Assembly: GCA_022885665.1 (NCBI GenBank)
Contig: JAGQDJ010000260.1
Coordinates: 372,001-436,000, forward strand
Reading direction: 5' to 3'
DNA: 64,000 bases
Source of the DNA: Triops longicaudatus
Lineage: Eukaryota; Arthropoda; Branchiopoda; Notostraca; Triopsidae
Both the position numbers and the translations under genes were made by a program. The notes under the pieces were generated by a model, which worked only from the letters and a program-made list of their open reading frames with translations, searched no databases and was not told the origin of the DNA. Position 1 is the first letter of the stretch, and each line of letters opens with the position of its first letter. Of this stretch, positions 1 through 13,900 are shown one piece after another.

Positions 1-885
1 ACCTTGCATGTCCCGGTCTACTGCGGAGGTCAGCACTGAACGTGTGGGATGAGAAGAAGCTCCCAAGATGCCCGCTTTGTTGCTGGAGGAAGCGCCTGAA
101 CACATACACGTAGACATGGGTTTAACCTTTCTAATTTCGCTCTTTTTTTTCCCTCTCGCTAGGAGAAAAGAGATTCCTTCGTTTACCCCATGCGAAAACG
201 GATTATGGGACTAAAAAGTGTATCAACCCGGGCAAGACTATCAGAATGGCAACCAATAAAGGAAGCAAGGCATCTTGGGTGTTCAACTGAAATTCACTGC
301 GAAATGCTGAAGCGCGTAGAGCGTCCCTTGAATAAGTACGGTGCACAAAACTGCTGCCATTTTCTACGTGCCTCATTCATAGACTAGAACCGGGAATACA
401 AAGCTGGAAATGCACTTCATGTCTCCATGCACTTGCATAGTTAAGGACTTGGTTGCGTTACCGTGGTTGCAAAACTGTTTTCCTTGACTCATGCCATGCG
501 TAATGACCAAGCCAGCCAATTTCGCTGTCAGAAGGGGATGCAGGACAGGTTATGAACAGCTCCCATGCTTCCCACATAGGCCCAGATATATGATTGGAAA
601 TGTAAACTGATGCCCCAACAGACCTGACGAGCTGGAACTCTTTACTTGTGTATGCTCCTTTTAATAACGTGTTTACTAGATAGAATTACCGAGCAGTACT
701 TCACAGCAGAGCTGTCAGGACTTCGTGGGTTGCAGTCTAACATTTCCTTTATTGTAAAAGCTTTTCGCATCAAATGAAAAGATTTTGAGGGAAGCAGGTG
801 AACTAGGGCAGCGAAGAGCGTTGAAAAGGAAGAGTGAAAGAATCGAGCCACCGAGGCAAAAATGTTTCTATAGTAAAGGACTTAC
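1..885. other. intron of EVA1C-like gene, no exon recognised
   Basis: The remaining EVA1C exons (membrane helix, cytoplasmic tail) were looked for on the minus strand here and not found. A candidate at 130-1 has a poor acceptor, and in the required phase it hits a stop. A pyrimidine-rich plus-strand acceptor near 162 precedes a 65-residue open frame to 387, but this frame resembles nothing I know. Confidence 0.5.
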
Positions 886-3800
886 CCTGTGTGTACTCCT
901 TGTCTTTTTTCACTTCAGCGTTCTTGGTAGCTGAAATTTTGTAGCCCATACGAGTCACTAAATCGTCATTAGGGGATGACGGAGCTCCGATGGGGTAAGG
1001 CGAAGCTGAAGGATTCCAAGAATCGGAAGGACCAGCAGGCAGATCATCATTTTCGAAAGAAGATTCTTCGTCTTCGTAATTTTCGGATTCGTCGTCCTCC
1101 AGCGGACCTTGATATTGATCCTTCAGAATTTTCCGCGAAACTAAGAAAAATTGGTACCGTTAGTAACCTAAACGGCTTTCATAACGCAATTTTTATTTCC
1201 CGGCAAAAGTTTCAACAATATGTTGACGATGTTCGCGGGCAGCCACTCATTTTCGTTAGCTAAGAATTGGCTCACAAAGCTTACCACAAGTGTAGACAGC
1301 TCTGAGGTAGAGTTTGGATTGTGGATTACACGGGTTCCCGAAAGTGGATGGCGAAGCAGCTAAAGTGCATCGTCGTTTGCCATGGCAGACTTGCATTACG
1401 GATTCCGTCGCGTAACTCGCTTGGCATGCTGTACGGTGGCAAACATAGCGCAAAGAAAAAGAGTTCAACATTTACTGTTATAGTCCATACATTCCTCTCA
1501 CATAAAAAAGAAACAATTCAACTCTTTTGCGGGACGGATTTGTAATTGGATTCCGAAGCAAGCACCGTCTGTTAAGGGATAATGGTGATTAGGACTTACT
1601 TTCTTCCTCGACTCCAGCGGGCTGTGGACACTGCAAACTGTCATACTTCGTGCGCCCAAAGCTTGCCGAATAGATAGCTACGCGGGCATTCTTTTTGCAT
1701 TTCAGCGTGATCTCATCGTTTTGGCAAATGACCTTGCTTCGGAATTCGCCTTCACGGAAGAAGAAAAAAACAGCGAAAAATACGGAGCAGTAAATAAAAA
1801 AGCGGCCAAGGTTCTCTAAAATGAGGTCTTTTGGTTGTTTTTCTTCCGACTTACTGGGTCGACATTTGTAAGCCACTTCCACAAACTTGGTGTGAGAGGG
1901 GCAAGCGTCCCCTTCGAACTTCAACGTCTGCGTGGAGATCTTACAGAAGCGCTTCTTCTGGCACGCGTCCACCACGGCTTGCAGGAGGTTATACTGACAA
2001 TTTCCAAACAATTAATTAAAGGACTTGAAGTACTTCGTCTGGTCTCCGTGTAGCTGTTTCTGACTTTTCAGTATCCCCGTCTTTTTTCTTTTTTTTTTTT
2101 GTCCCTCTTAGTGACCAAGCTCATGTTTTACCTGCATAGAAGATGTTAAAAGACAAGTATCATTGGCAGCTTGAGCGTTAAGGCCGCCTGCAGTGACACT
2201 GGGGCAAAGGGCGGTATCGGGCGATGCTTTGCCATACTGGGCGAGCTGAATGGAGACAGACGTTCCTACCGGACAGCGTAAATTCAAGACGTCTCCCTCG
2301 CAGGCTGCTTTTTGGAACGTTCGCAATGTTCCCGCTAACAAAGCTGCAAAACGAAAGGAAGAAAAGCAAATACACCGTTAAAGTAGCATTTGACAAAAGC
2401 CAACTAGTTCGTAGGATTTCACGATTTTAAAAACATTTTTTACGATATAAACCATTTCAAGGAACAAAACAGGAAAAGGAAAGAGTCGAATACAATGATC
2501 CCTGATTAATGACTATGCTAGGAGCTCAGACAGGAACAGTTTTTAACATTCTTTCGTTATACTGTTACGTTCTACTCCTTTTCAAATCCGTTTATTCGTA
2601 ACTTCAGTACAAAATCACACAAAACACTCACCTTCTCGTGCTTTCTCTCACTTTACGTTCACAACAATCAAATTTCACTCTCAAGAAACGCAACTGACTC
2701 AAAGGAAGGTCAAAAAGGAACTCTACATTACAGGCTCGGTGCAGGGAATTTCATTCTTACCAACAATGAATCTTAGGATTCCTTGTTGGGCGGCTACGAA
2801 ATTGACTGTTGGGTAATAACGAACGCCACAATACTCTCTGAGCTATAGGCTCATGGATAAACAGTACCATAAGTCAGCTGTTCAATAGGCCTCATCATAA
2901 AGGTCAGTTGGATTGGGAGGCCGAGTGTTAATTAGATAAAGTTAGCGTAGAGATCCCTTAGAGCTCTTCTTGGCTTCTAGCTGAAAAGAAGCTTTAATGA
3001 ATTAAGAAGGGGCATCCCGATCAGCAAGGACACTCGCTGTGCTCAGAATAGAGCAGGTTATTAGGTCGATGCGCTCCCAAGAGAAATTCGAATAAGATAA
3101 AACCAGCGCGTCTTGTAATACACCATTTGTTTTTTATTTTGATACATGGCTATATATGGACGTTGTGATTAGGCTTAGAAAGTCAACGTCTTGGGACTCT
3201 TGCTATGTCGCTTTTTTATGCTTGATCTCTTAGGCTGCAAAAGAAACGAAGAACTTGTAGGGGTAAAAGTGACACGACAGAGAGACTTATGGGGTGTTCT
3301 CCTACATTTTCAGCCCTCATCCTATGCGTTTCTGTGAGCTTTCCATACGTTGGGTTAGCGTAGTTGGTGCGTATAGCAACTGAACAAATGCGTCAGAGCG
3401 TGATCTATGATCTCATATGTCGACATGTGTGATATCTTACACCACCAACGCAGTAGGAAGCACAGTTTTTTGGACCCACTTTTTATTACTAGTCCTTATA
3501 AATCTTCTCACGCTCGTAAAACTCAAGCATAACGTAGTTTGTTTATTAGTTATTTTTTGCATGTTCTTACTATTACGTTCTACTCCTTTTCAAATCCGTT
3601 TATTCGTAACTTCAATACAAAATAAAAAAAAAACACTCTCCTTCTCGTGCTAACTCTCACACCACGCTTATAACAATCAAACTTCACGCTCAAGAAACGG
3701 AACCGTCTCAAAAGAAGGTCAGAAAGGAACTGCACTTTACAGGCTCGGTGCAGGGAATTTCATTCTTACCAACAATGAATCTTAGGATTCCTTGTTGGGC

Positions 3801-6800
3801 GGCTACGAAATTGACTGTTGGGTAATAACGAACGCCACATTACTCACCCCTACCGTCTGCAATTCGATTTCAATGTATGAAGATAAATTAAGTTGATGCT
3901 AAGAGTCGGTTCAAGGAGGTCATAGCAAGCACATGGTGCAGTGAGACAGAGCCCTCTCGGTACAACTGGGGCGTCAAAGAAGCTACCCCACAGAGAATTG
4001 TTGTAAGTTCGCTGTGAAAGTGGGAGTTAAATAGACTGCCTTGTTCCTCGCAATTCAAGCGTGATTTCCTTGGCTATTGCGTTCTAGGGACACTGAAGAA
4101 TCCTGCAACCAACGTTTACCAAGAACTTGAAAGGAGTTTGCAGAGTTGGGAAATGTGTTCATCATACCAGTGGTTTTTCACCGACAGGCGGCTATTTTTG
4201 CTCCTTCCGCCAGGGACGTAAGTTGTGCTTGACAGCCAACTTTGAAACGGAGCACGTGTTAGACAAGGCGGACACACGGGTTAATTTGTATATATAAACG
4301 GGAGCCAAAACGCTGAACCAAAACTCCAGTGTTTAGAATAAACTTGTTAACACGTAGCATTCTAAGCCTTCTTTAGCCGTGTTGCCCCTTTACGTGCACC
4401 GAGTAGCGAGGTTTAGACAATCACAAGTCACGCCAAAGTAAATGGATTCTTTATGAAGCACAAGTCGTGATAGGTTGGGCTGTTTTTCACTCTTTTATAC
4501 CCCTTGGAAATAGGCAACGCTGAGTTGGTGCAGTTTGGGATTGCCGAGAGATGAACTTGGGAATTGACGACAAACGTAATTACACAAGAAGGCGAGGTTA
4601 AATCCTTGAGAGATTAACACAGCTATTGATTTCGCCGACTAGATACGAGGCTAGGCAAGTGGGTGTTCGTGGGGAGATTCTGCAGAATTCTAAAACACGT
4701 ATATCCCTGAGATGTTTGCATACTTGGGGGGTGCCAGATGTACGCATATCTATTCGCTTGTGTTTTTTTTTTTTTTTCGGATGTCTGCCACAGCAAACAC
4801 TAAATTCGGCGAAGCGGACGAAGACTATTCACACACTACCACGTAAATTTTGATAAAGCAATCGAGTACGGCTTTTATTTCCAGAAAGCTTTTTGGCAGA
4901 CTTGCACAAATGAGTATCATGACTTTATGCTCTTTCATGCTAAATTAACTTCCTGGATAAGCCTCTAGCTTTATGACATTTATTGCCTACTACGCGAACA
5001 TTACTGGTACACGCTCTGGCTCGATCTAAAAGTTTTTGTTCAAAAGTTTTCCGCCTCATTCAAGGACATAGTTAAGACCCGAACTTGAAAGATACTTTAT
5101 GTGAGGAACTTTCAGAGATTTGCAAGTTTCTTCTTAGATAGTTTCACTTAGTTAGCTTGCATCTGTCTTCGTGGCACTTAAACAGATTTAACTTGGCTAA
5201 ATTGCCCTGACCTCATTTCATTCATAATTTGCATCGAATACGGTTATACGGTAACATTGCAATAAAACAGAGCAAATGGTAAATTTCGAGCTACGTAAAA
5301 TCTCCCAGCAATTGTTTCCCGTTTTTCGATTATCTCGAAAATTAAAACGATTGTTACAAGTCTTACGTTTAGTTTATGTTTCATGACGGCCATAACTGTA
5401 AAGAACGTGATGACTTTCCTTACACGTTGGCTTTATGGTTAGCAGAAAAGAGGTCGTATTCCGCTAGCGTATAACATTCTTGTTTTACAGACAGTTGAGT
5501 ATGTTTTTCTGAAAAAGGGTTGTAGATTATGGAACCAAAATAGAGTTGTATTTATGAACCTTTTGGCGGCTTACCCCCATGAATGCCAACATGCAAAAGT
5601 GGCGACCATTATCGTTATTCTACCCCATCAAGTTGCCTTCTCGGATAGGAAAACTCTTTCGGAGGGGACCTGCGCAGGAAAGTTTACGTTATCCAATTAA
5701 CATAGTGGTTTTATCATCCGAACCATCTTTCTGTGGGTTTGTAATAATGTTCGCAGAGCTTTCGCACAGCATTTATGCACCACGCACTAAATTAGAACAT
5801 GCTTAACTACTTCAACGCTTCTGTCTTTAATTTCGTTCACACTAGGTTTTAGCATAGATGTACTCAACATTGTGTGACCACGGTACTACTATTTTCTCCT
5901 CGTAATTTTTTCTTGTGTTACCTGAAATGTCACTAAATTATGGTGAGACATTTTTATACTAAAATAATCCAACATTCTTGTGAACTGTTTCAGACTATGT
6001 GCTAGCTATAGCAACGAAAAGCATGTCTTTCGAATTTTTCAAGAGCACCCAAGATTCTATTTTCGAACATTTTTGGCACGAACTATAGAAATGCCTAGAT
6101 CCAAAGACTTCCAGCGAGGCAGAAAAAGAAGACAAGAAAAAAAGGAAAGATAGCCTTTACACGTGCCTTTGCCAACGGAATACAGGAGGAAAAACACGTT
6201 TTCTACTGTCCCAGATTTTTTTATATATATGTATACCTATATATTTTAAATTCAATTTGGGTTCAAGCAATGCAATTTGCACCCTAATCAGCCTTCAAGT
6301 GGATTAATAGTGACACTTGCTGCTGTTTCTTACGTGGACCAATTGTAAAGAAGGGAGCCAAATTTGAGAAGCTGAAAGTAAAAATACGGCTTGAATGCCG
6401 GTAACTTGGAACGAATGTTGGGTAACAATGGCGAGCCGTGTTTCAATGACACATTAGACACAATGTGCTAATGCTGAAACCGTCATTAATTTATGCGGCG
6501 ACAGCTGGCCTGGTTGGACAGCTTTTACGAACGTTGTTCGTTCAAGAATTTCCGGTCGCCTTCTAAGGTCTCGGTCTTCCTTGGTCGGGGCCATCGTTGT
6601 ACTATGGTTTCTTTGAATGGAAGGGAAGAGTTCGTGCAGCATTCTCATCCTAAATGGACAGAGGAGACCTAACACGACAGCAACTTAACAGTTATAACAC
6701 TTTGGCGACACTTGGGCAATTCTCATTAACATAAATACTCCGATTGCTCTCAGTCAGCTGAGATACAGGTCAATTCATTTCCCAAGCCAAGTCAGCCAGA

Positions 6801-7165
6801 ATGGTTAATACTGTGCTCTTATGCATGCAACCCTACCAAATCAGGAAGCAACGGACGACGCTACTGGACAGGTACAATTCCTTTCCGAACGCTAAGACAA
6901 CATGAATTTACTCTTAAAAAAGGAATCCCTTTAACCAAGTTCCGATATGATAAAGCACCTTGCCTAAAGAATATTAATCTCCGCACAGATAAGACAACAA
7001 TGAGAGAGATTTAAATAATGGGTTGTGTTCCTTGCTTGGAATGTGATTTGTTAGTGCGTTACCTAGAGGATCTTCGCGGTAAATAAATTGTCCAGCCAGC
7101 ATTCCCACCGACTGGGTAAGACAGAAGAATGCTAGGATAGCTCGTCGACAAAGTAGCGAGTGCAT
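886..7165 (-). CDS. EVA1C-like: EVA1C-like SUEL-lectin receptor, 5' six exons (3' end off window)
   Basis: Six exons join in phase: 7165-7063, 2343-2132, 1993-1855, 1749-1600, 1428-1285 and 1140-886, giving 334 residues. The first starts at an ATG and encodes a signal peptide (MHSLLCRRAILAFFCLTQS). The next two form a first SUEL/galactose-binding lectin domain with the ACEGD..LNLRC start and ACQKKRFC motif. Exons 4 and 5 form a second (VICQNDEITLKC, YSASFGR, CHGKRRC, ending YTCV). The sixth encodes an acidic linker. In EVA1C this layout precedes one membrane helix and a short cytoplasmic tail; those exons must lie left of base 1, since the exon at 886 ends in a good GTAAG donor with one base over. 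EVA-1 proteins act at the cell surface and are known as Slit co-receptors in C. elegans axon guidance. The order of cysteines and lengths matches the family. Intron 1 is 4.7 kb; the others are about 100-145 bases. Confidence 0.85.
2563..2830 (+). mobile_element. solo-LTR-like / MITE-like repeat, copy 1
   Basis: This 268-base unit begins TGTTACGTTCTACTCC and ends GAACGCCACA, flanked on both sides by ATAC, which looks like a 4-base target duplication. Copies recur at 3571, 10660 and 17086 in the same orientation. The ends TG...CA with a 4-base duplication suit a solo LTR of a Gypsy-like element. The ends are also weakly inverted (TGTTACGTTC against TGTGGCGTTC), so a terminal-inverted-repeat transposon is possible. 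No protein is encoded. It lies in EVA1C intron 1. Confidence 0.75.
3571..3839 (+). mobile_element. solo-LTR-like / MITE-like repeat, copy 2
   Basis: Second copy of the 268-base repeat, beginning TATTACGTTC and ending GCCACA, flanked by TTAC on both sides. Because its flanks differ from those of copy 1 (ATAC), the two are separate insertions rather than the two ends of one element. Confidence 0.75.
4285..4440 (+). promoter_or_regulatory. possible LTR-type promoter and poly(A) signal
   Basis: A TATATAAA box near 4291 is followed about 50 bases later by AATAAA near 4337, then pyrimidine-rich sequence. A TATA box and poly(A) signal this close together are typical of an LTR U3-R region, but I could not find matching ends or a second copy, so this may be chance. 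It lies within EVA1C intron 1. Confidence 0.2.
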
Positions 7166-10100
7166 GGTGTCCACCTCGTGCAAACTCGTGTCAAGTTTCT
7201 TTCCGGTGCTCGCTCTTCGCCGCAAAAAAAAGCTACATTTTGCAGGAATTTGCCAAAGCGCTATGACAGCACCCAATGCAGTCTTACACGACTCACGCAC
7301 GCGGGCAATCTTTTAGCCCAGGCTAAAAATAAGGGCTTGGGATACTTTTAAAACCTGTAGGGAGAATGGAAGTGGGCGGGTAGTAAGCAGAAGCCAATTC
7401 GGAAGATATTTCGTCGCGTAATTCCTGCGCCAACACAGGGACTGATATTACGCAAAAATGCTTTCAAGATGTTCGCTTGAACAGGGGGAGAACACAACTT
7501 TTACACCTTTCGGCTGAAAACACCTGTAAGGGGCAGTATTTGTGTCACTCTCAACTTCTTCGGCTTTCGAGTCCCCAAGTTTGTCCCTTTTCGAGTTCTT
7601 GTAGCTTGCAAATCCCTACAAAAACAACGAGCACTTTATGGACCCCGTTTTACACCCTTTGCCACCGCCATAAAACGTACACCTGTTCGCCTTTTCTTGC
7701 GACACTTTGTCTTCAGCGAGTTCGTTTCAGGGCGGAAAGAAACTTGGCGAAATTGATTGTTGAACACCGTCACGTTGCGAAAGGCAAACCAGCGGCACAC
7801 CCCCCTTATACACCTTGATGCTTTTCCTGCCTGACGCTTTATGACGAGTGTCGTCGCTTCGGCGGCTACGGCGGGTTGTTGCTAGTTTCGGTTCCTGCTT
7901 CTAATACGCAGCCTCCCTTTGACCGCCCATGTTACCACCACCATGTGCTATTGCCTCCCTTAGTCTAGCCCTTTGCTCAGTGCATATGATAAGCAAAGCA
8001 AAACGCAGGTCTGGCAGAAGTCGATCCCGAAGTTGAGGGCAGAAAGAGAGCAAACCTAAAGGAATAGGGGCTCTAAATTTAAACTTCCACATTGCACCCG
8101 CGTTTATGAGCCGGTGGGCGTGGTGTGAGGCTTATGAGACGAGTTGCGATGAACGAGACTAGAAAATGACGAAGCTTCAACGAGTCTTCTGCAGACACGA
8201 ACCCTTAAAGCAGGAGCATCCAAGCATTCAGTAAACATTTTCACGAGGGCCAAAGGGTTAACCAACTATTCGTCACCTGTCACGCGTAGCAAGATACGCT
8301 CACACATTTCTAGAATTGCCTCCTGCACATTTTTTCAAAACTCTTCCGTTGAGTACCACACAGAAAAATAAAATGCCCTAACCCCAAGCCTTCAAAAGAC
8401 TCCGTAAGGGAAATTCTACGACTTGTCATGTCCGTTCCCTCAAACATGTCTGGAATATATGTGATTTGGACGCAGCGCGCTTCTTAACAAGGCAAGTCCT
8501 TATTTTCTTTCAGCTTACGAAATCTATTGGTAGAGAAAGTAATTTTTCTCTTAAATAAAGTAGCAGGAGCTTTTGCTATTCTTTTTAGCGGAAAACCGAT
8601 CCCTAGGACAATTTACAAGCTCTACTGTGCACTAAGAGTTTCTCGTTTTTTGTGCAGTATGAAAGGACAAATACGGTCGAACCTGGTGCGTGCTAGACGG
8701 TGTTAAACCGATCTGGCGAGTTGGTAAGACAGGCAACGGTGGATGTATAGATTTGAAGGCACATTGCGAAAGTTTCCTGATCGCTTTCCCGATCATTGCG
8801 GCAGTTTAAGGTTCCTGAGCTTCTTCAGATCCAGAAAATAAGAAGCAGAGAGAAAAGAAGTGAAAAAAAGGAGTTTAAATCCTCAAAAAATGAGAGAAAA
8901 AGGACTCGAATGGCAATGATATTCTTCAACAAAAGCATCGACCTCTTCCACTCGGATGGCAAATCTCATTTAAACACTTTTTCCTCACTTGAGAGCAAAT
9001 AAATGTTTTTTTGTGTGTCGGGAAAAAATTTAAGAAAGCCTGCAAAAATGGCAGATTTCAAACGAGTATGGACTAAAGGACGCGGGCAAATTTGATTTTC
9101 GTACGCTTGGTACCAATTGTCGCGTCAAAGCGAACAACAGCTCTGTCAAATCTGGCCTCTTAGTTATCCCGTTTAGAAAACAGCTTGACAGTGCCTCCCA
9201 AAAGGAGCTTCGTAAGAAATGTATGACGAGTTTTCGTGCCCCACGCGAAGTATTCCGTATATTGTTCTTCGTCTTCTTGATGAACATTCCTCGAGTGTCT
9301 GAGATACGAAATAAGCTCAATGCCAGGAAGCTTCATCATCATTACCCTTTACCTGAACGGAAGTAGCAATGAGACATGCCATTTTCTGCTTAGGTCATAA
9401 ATGGATAGTGCATAACAACATCTGTTCCCAGTTTCCAGTTGGGGAATCGCCGCAGTGACGCCAACCGGCCAAGTTTTGGATTAACAGAAGTTTCTCGACA
9501 ACTTTCGAAACTCTAATTTAACTCTGCCCTTCCAACAACAGGACATTCCCTTTGTAGAGCTTCCCCAGTGAGTTTCAAGGCTACAAGTCTCACTTTTCCA
9601 TTTTTTAAAAAATGTTTTCTGATATTTAAGCGCATTTTTAAGCGAGTTAAATCTAGATTTCTTTTCAAGCCAACCGAAATATAATTCAATGTGCTTTTCC
9701 TGTTGCATCTAAAAAGTTCCAAAACAAAGTTTTTTTTCCTTATCTCGTTTTCTTATTGTTGTTAATAATCATAAACAATGAATCCTATTATTAGGTACTT
9801 GAACCCTTTGATTTCGACTTCATTGCTCTGAGCTTTTTCTTCTTACTTTTTTCTTCTTCTCGTTTGACTAGTGTTGAATTTTATGGGTACTTTCAGGAGT
9901 AATTTATGTTCTTTAGTTCATTATTCGTCATTTTTTATTTTGTTCGTAAAAGCAAATTGTTTTCTGAAAATCTGATTGAGCTTGTTGCCTACGCTTCCAT
10001 GGCAGTTTATTGTAGGATGCGGGCTGCCTTGCTTATAAAAGATTCCTTGAAACGTTTATGTGCCTATCAAAATCAATCGAGCACATTTTTTGTTCTTTGT

Positions 10101-10659
10101 TTTGTATAGCTTCTGATACCTTTTCCCTTCTAATAGCTCCTTAACCCTCTTTATTAGGCAAGTAGAAATCTTAAATGATACTTAATTATTTTGTCCTTAG
10201 AAAGCTTTTATTTTTATTTATTTTTTTAACGTTTTTTCACCATTAGTTAATGACAACCTACGCCATAAACTATGGACACGATACCTAGGAACCCGGGCAT
10301 ACAGCTGCTCTTGCTGGTTTCCTTTTAGCCTTTTTCAGTATCTTATTTTCTGAAGACAAAGTACCTAATTACGTACTAAATAAGACTTTTCTCAACGGAA
10401 AATCAGAAATTTCTGCCTCAGAAATCAGCAAAGAAGCAAAACAACCTACAACAAAATAATTAGGCAACATGTCCCTGTCTCCTGCAAGTTACTTCGACAA
10501 CGAAATTAGTAATTTGTAGGTTCAAATTTATCAACTAGGCTTCTACTCTATCGAAGATCTACTAATGGTAAAAAGTAATTGTGAACAGGTTTTAGGATTT
10601 ATAATAATTTTGGGCGTCTTTTTCCTTCTTAACGCCCCAGTATACACAACTTTCAGTAT

Positions 10660-10959
10660 TGTTACGTTTTACTCCTTTTCAAATTCCGTTTATTCGTAAC
10701 TTCCAACTTACATCAACACCAAAACGAACTCCAATACAAAATCACACAGAAACACTCTCCTTCTCGTGCTAACTCTCACTTTACGTTTACGACAATCAAA
10801 TTTCACGTTGAAGAAACGGAACTGGCTCAAAAGAAGGTAGGAAAGGAACTCCCTATTACAGGCTGTGTGCAGGGGATTTCATTCTTACCAACTTTGAATC
10901 TTAGGATTCATTGTTGGGCGGCTACGGAATTTGACTGTTGGGTAACAACGAACGCCACA
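10660..10959 (+). mobile_element. solo-LTR-like / MITE-like repeat, copy 3 (long variant)
   Basis: Third copy, starting TGTTACGTTTTACTCC and ending GAACGCCACA. It is about 30 bases longer than the others because of an extra stretch near 10701-10730, rich in A and C. The flanks are GTAT and GTAA, an imperfect 4-base duplication, so this may be an older insertion. Confidence 0.7.
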
Positions 10960-13900
10960 GTAATAAAAGAAAAAAAATAATACAACATAAACATCGTTTT
11001 CGTAGTAAGTAGCAAAATTCCACCTTATTTTACAAATTTTTGAAGAACTTTTTGAAGAAAAAATCAAACTGAAGCATAAGTTAGCTAAAACAGCAACATT
11101 ACTGTCACAAGAGTTTGTTTAATTTTTTAACAATTTTTCCAGCATGTCTGAAAACTTCCATGTTATTCTCCCATAAGGATTTTGTGCATGGGCCTTAAGA
11201 GGGCCACTTGAAACCTCGGCCACCTCACTAGTTAAATCTAGCTCGTGTAACCCAAACCAGAGTGTCTCAAGTTCAGAGCTCAAAGAAAATGACCACAAGC
11301 TTACAAACGTCCCGTGGCAGGGTGTCCTAATTACTGCGCTCCGTGTGCGTCCGAACTAGTTATGGTTTATCGTCGCTGGAGTTGCAGAATGCGGAATTAC
11401 TGGTCATTAACGCTTTGGTCACGCACGCGCTAGAGCAAAAACACCCATATGGCTTTGCACGGAGATCAGATGCTGCAAGTTTTGATGGCTTGGAAAACTG
11501 AACTGCGTGGCAAGGCAAAGAAAAGAGGGGCTACGGAATCAGCTTATGCACTACACTTGTAGAGTGTCTGAATGCTAATCAGGGAAACCTTGTGGTGGGT
11601 ATTCGATTCTCCATTTTATGCATATACGGTCGTTCGACCTCCACAGAAAACTCCCCTGCTTTTTTTTGCGTTTAATGTTTCTTGACATACGACCCGTTAA
11701 TTTCGGAAACGATCTAAGAAGTGAAGCCTGGCTATTTAGTGGGGTTGCGTTCAGCCCTTTTTTACAGCCTTAGCTTGAAGTGAACGTGGCTGGGAATGCA
11801 ATTTTTAATTTGTATTTTCCGGTTGGTCTACATTTTTCTCCCACTGTAGGAAAATTTGACAGGTCAAGTAACGTGCGTGGCTTTCGGAGCACTGGATGTC
11901 GCTCGCACGTGTGAAAGCCGTTTATCTTTATCCCAGTGCCCCTAGTTGCCTAATTTATAAGAATTAACATGAGTAAGTACGAGTCCATGGCAATGCGCAT
12001 ATGTAAAAACGCAAAAAACCGGAAAAGAGGCTTATAAGGGGGTTTTTGTGCATGGGACTAGCTTTATAAAGCCAAAAGTTCGACCTTCCTGCCGGAGCCC
12101 CCATTTGAAAGTCATTAGTGGTGCTTTTGAGCCCCCATGTGCTCCCTCCTACTTGCCCCCCCACTAGTCCTCCTTTGGCCCAGCTCCCTACGATCCATGA
12201 AGCATATAATGCAGGCCAGATTGAGACATAAGTCCAACGATTCAAACCGTATGCGCAGTCCTAATCCTCCCCAACTTTTTTTTTTTCGAGAAAGGGTCAA
12301 AAGGGTAAGATCTGCTCGTCTTTTTATTGACCGTTTCCTGTTAAAGGGGGAAATGCCATTGCTGGTGTAAGAATTTTCCTTATTTTCACAACTTATAACG
12401 AGTCCTTGCTCAAAGATAAGTCCCTTTTTGTCTTCAATTTGTCACAACGGTTTCAAAGTCACGTGTCATTTGCTGAACTTCGCGAAAGGCGCGCCAACAA
12501 TCAATTCCACCCGACGACAAATTTTTTTGCCGTGAAACCGACAGTTGCGGGGTTAAGAACGTCATCTACGCGTAATTTTAGGAAGCACAGAGTAGCGAGC
12601 TTGTCCCAACTGCAAATGTACAAAGGGTGGTGACAGTAATGGCAGCGAGGAAAGACATTTTGACATGGGGCTTTGCATTGCACGCGGGAAGCACGCATAG
12701 CCCAAGCTCCATTGGGTTCATTTCATCCCGAAATGCCAGCTAGTGTAAGAAACATATATTAGACGACACTGATGGAAAGGGTGCGTCGGTGTTCGCTAGT
12801 CCCAAGTCCGTGCCTGTTGGGCTTCTTTTGGCCAGCATATGTTGAGTGAGCTCCATTTATCACAGTGTGACTTGCCCTGACCTCCACTTGACCTAAGAAC
12901 GCTGAGTGTTGATGTAGGGTCAACTTCTTTCGCATGAGGTTTTGCACGGACGTCTGTCATGGCCAGAAATCCCATCTGCACAACTTTTCGCCAATACAGA
13001 AAACGTTGATGGCTATTTAATGGCGATGCAGCAGCGTGAACTTACGGTGCTGGGAAAGTTTTCTGCTCAGGTCAAATTGGGTCGAGACGTCGAAAAGGCA
13101 CCGCTCTCGTTTTGGGTTTCATGAGCTGCGGTCGCTTAACTCGGCACAATTTCACTTGAGCGTAAATTAAAACGGTTTGGGAGAACTCCACTGGTATTAG
13201 CCTGGAGTATTTTGCGGCTCTTGTTCTACCTTTTTTCCCTTTGGGTTCATCAGAAGTTCTCTGAGACTTCTGCTGTTCTGGCTACGGGATAGATGGATGG
13301 TATCGGAACCATTTATCTCTTAACAGGGCAGCTCCGCAGAATGCTCTTGGCCACACGCTTTTTTTTATCCTAGGAATTTCCTTTTTTTTCGAATGTATCA
13401 GAAAAAATGATAGTGATAGAACCTATCCTTCAATTCCTGAAGTAGCTAGATAATTTTTCCCTTCTGCCCTGCAGACGAAAAGGTCTCCCACAGTTCTTCT
13501 GCTTCCTTATTTTGAGATCTAAGGACCTTTCGCTTTGATAATGTGCAGCATGCCATGCATTATTACGTTGATAAGAAAGAGGCAGAAAAGGAAGCAGCAT
13601 CTCTTTTATTCTTTCCTCCCGGCTGCCTTTAGCATTGATCCTCGAGAAAACTTGTAATGTTTTCATCGTAGGGCTAGTTATTACGCAGATATCTGTATTT
13701 AATCGAGCATTGCTCAAGCGAACCTGGCAACCCTATTTTACGACCTAATTGGCTTACAATCAGGATAAGCCAGACCACCAACAGTCATGTTGCTGTGATA
13801 AAAAAAAGCTTGTTTTCGAGTCCTCACTGAAGAAAGCTGACAGGTAAATAAGTCTTCACGTACTCGTAGTACGTCCAGACAGTTTTTATTTCCAGCGTCG

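Noticed and set aside
1..130. Candidate downstream exon of the EVA1C-like gene on the minus strand
   Set aside because: Purine-rich sequence instead of a pyrimidine tract, and the phase needed gives a stop codon.
163..387. Possible plus-strand exon after a pyrimidine-rich acceptor
   Set aside because: No recognisable protein, no partner exon; lies inside the EVA1C-like gene on the other strand.
2563..3839. A small two-LTR (TRIM) element made of repeat copies 1 and 2
   Set aside because: The outer flanks differ (ATAC against TTAC) while each copy has its own matching flanks, so they are separate insertions.
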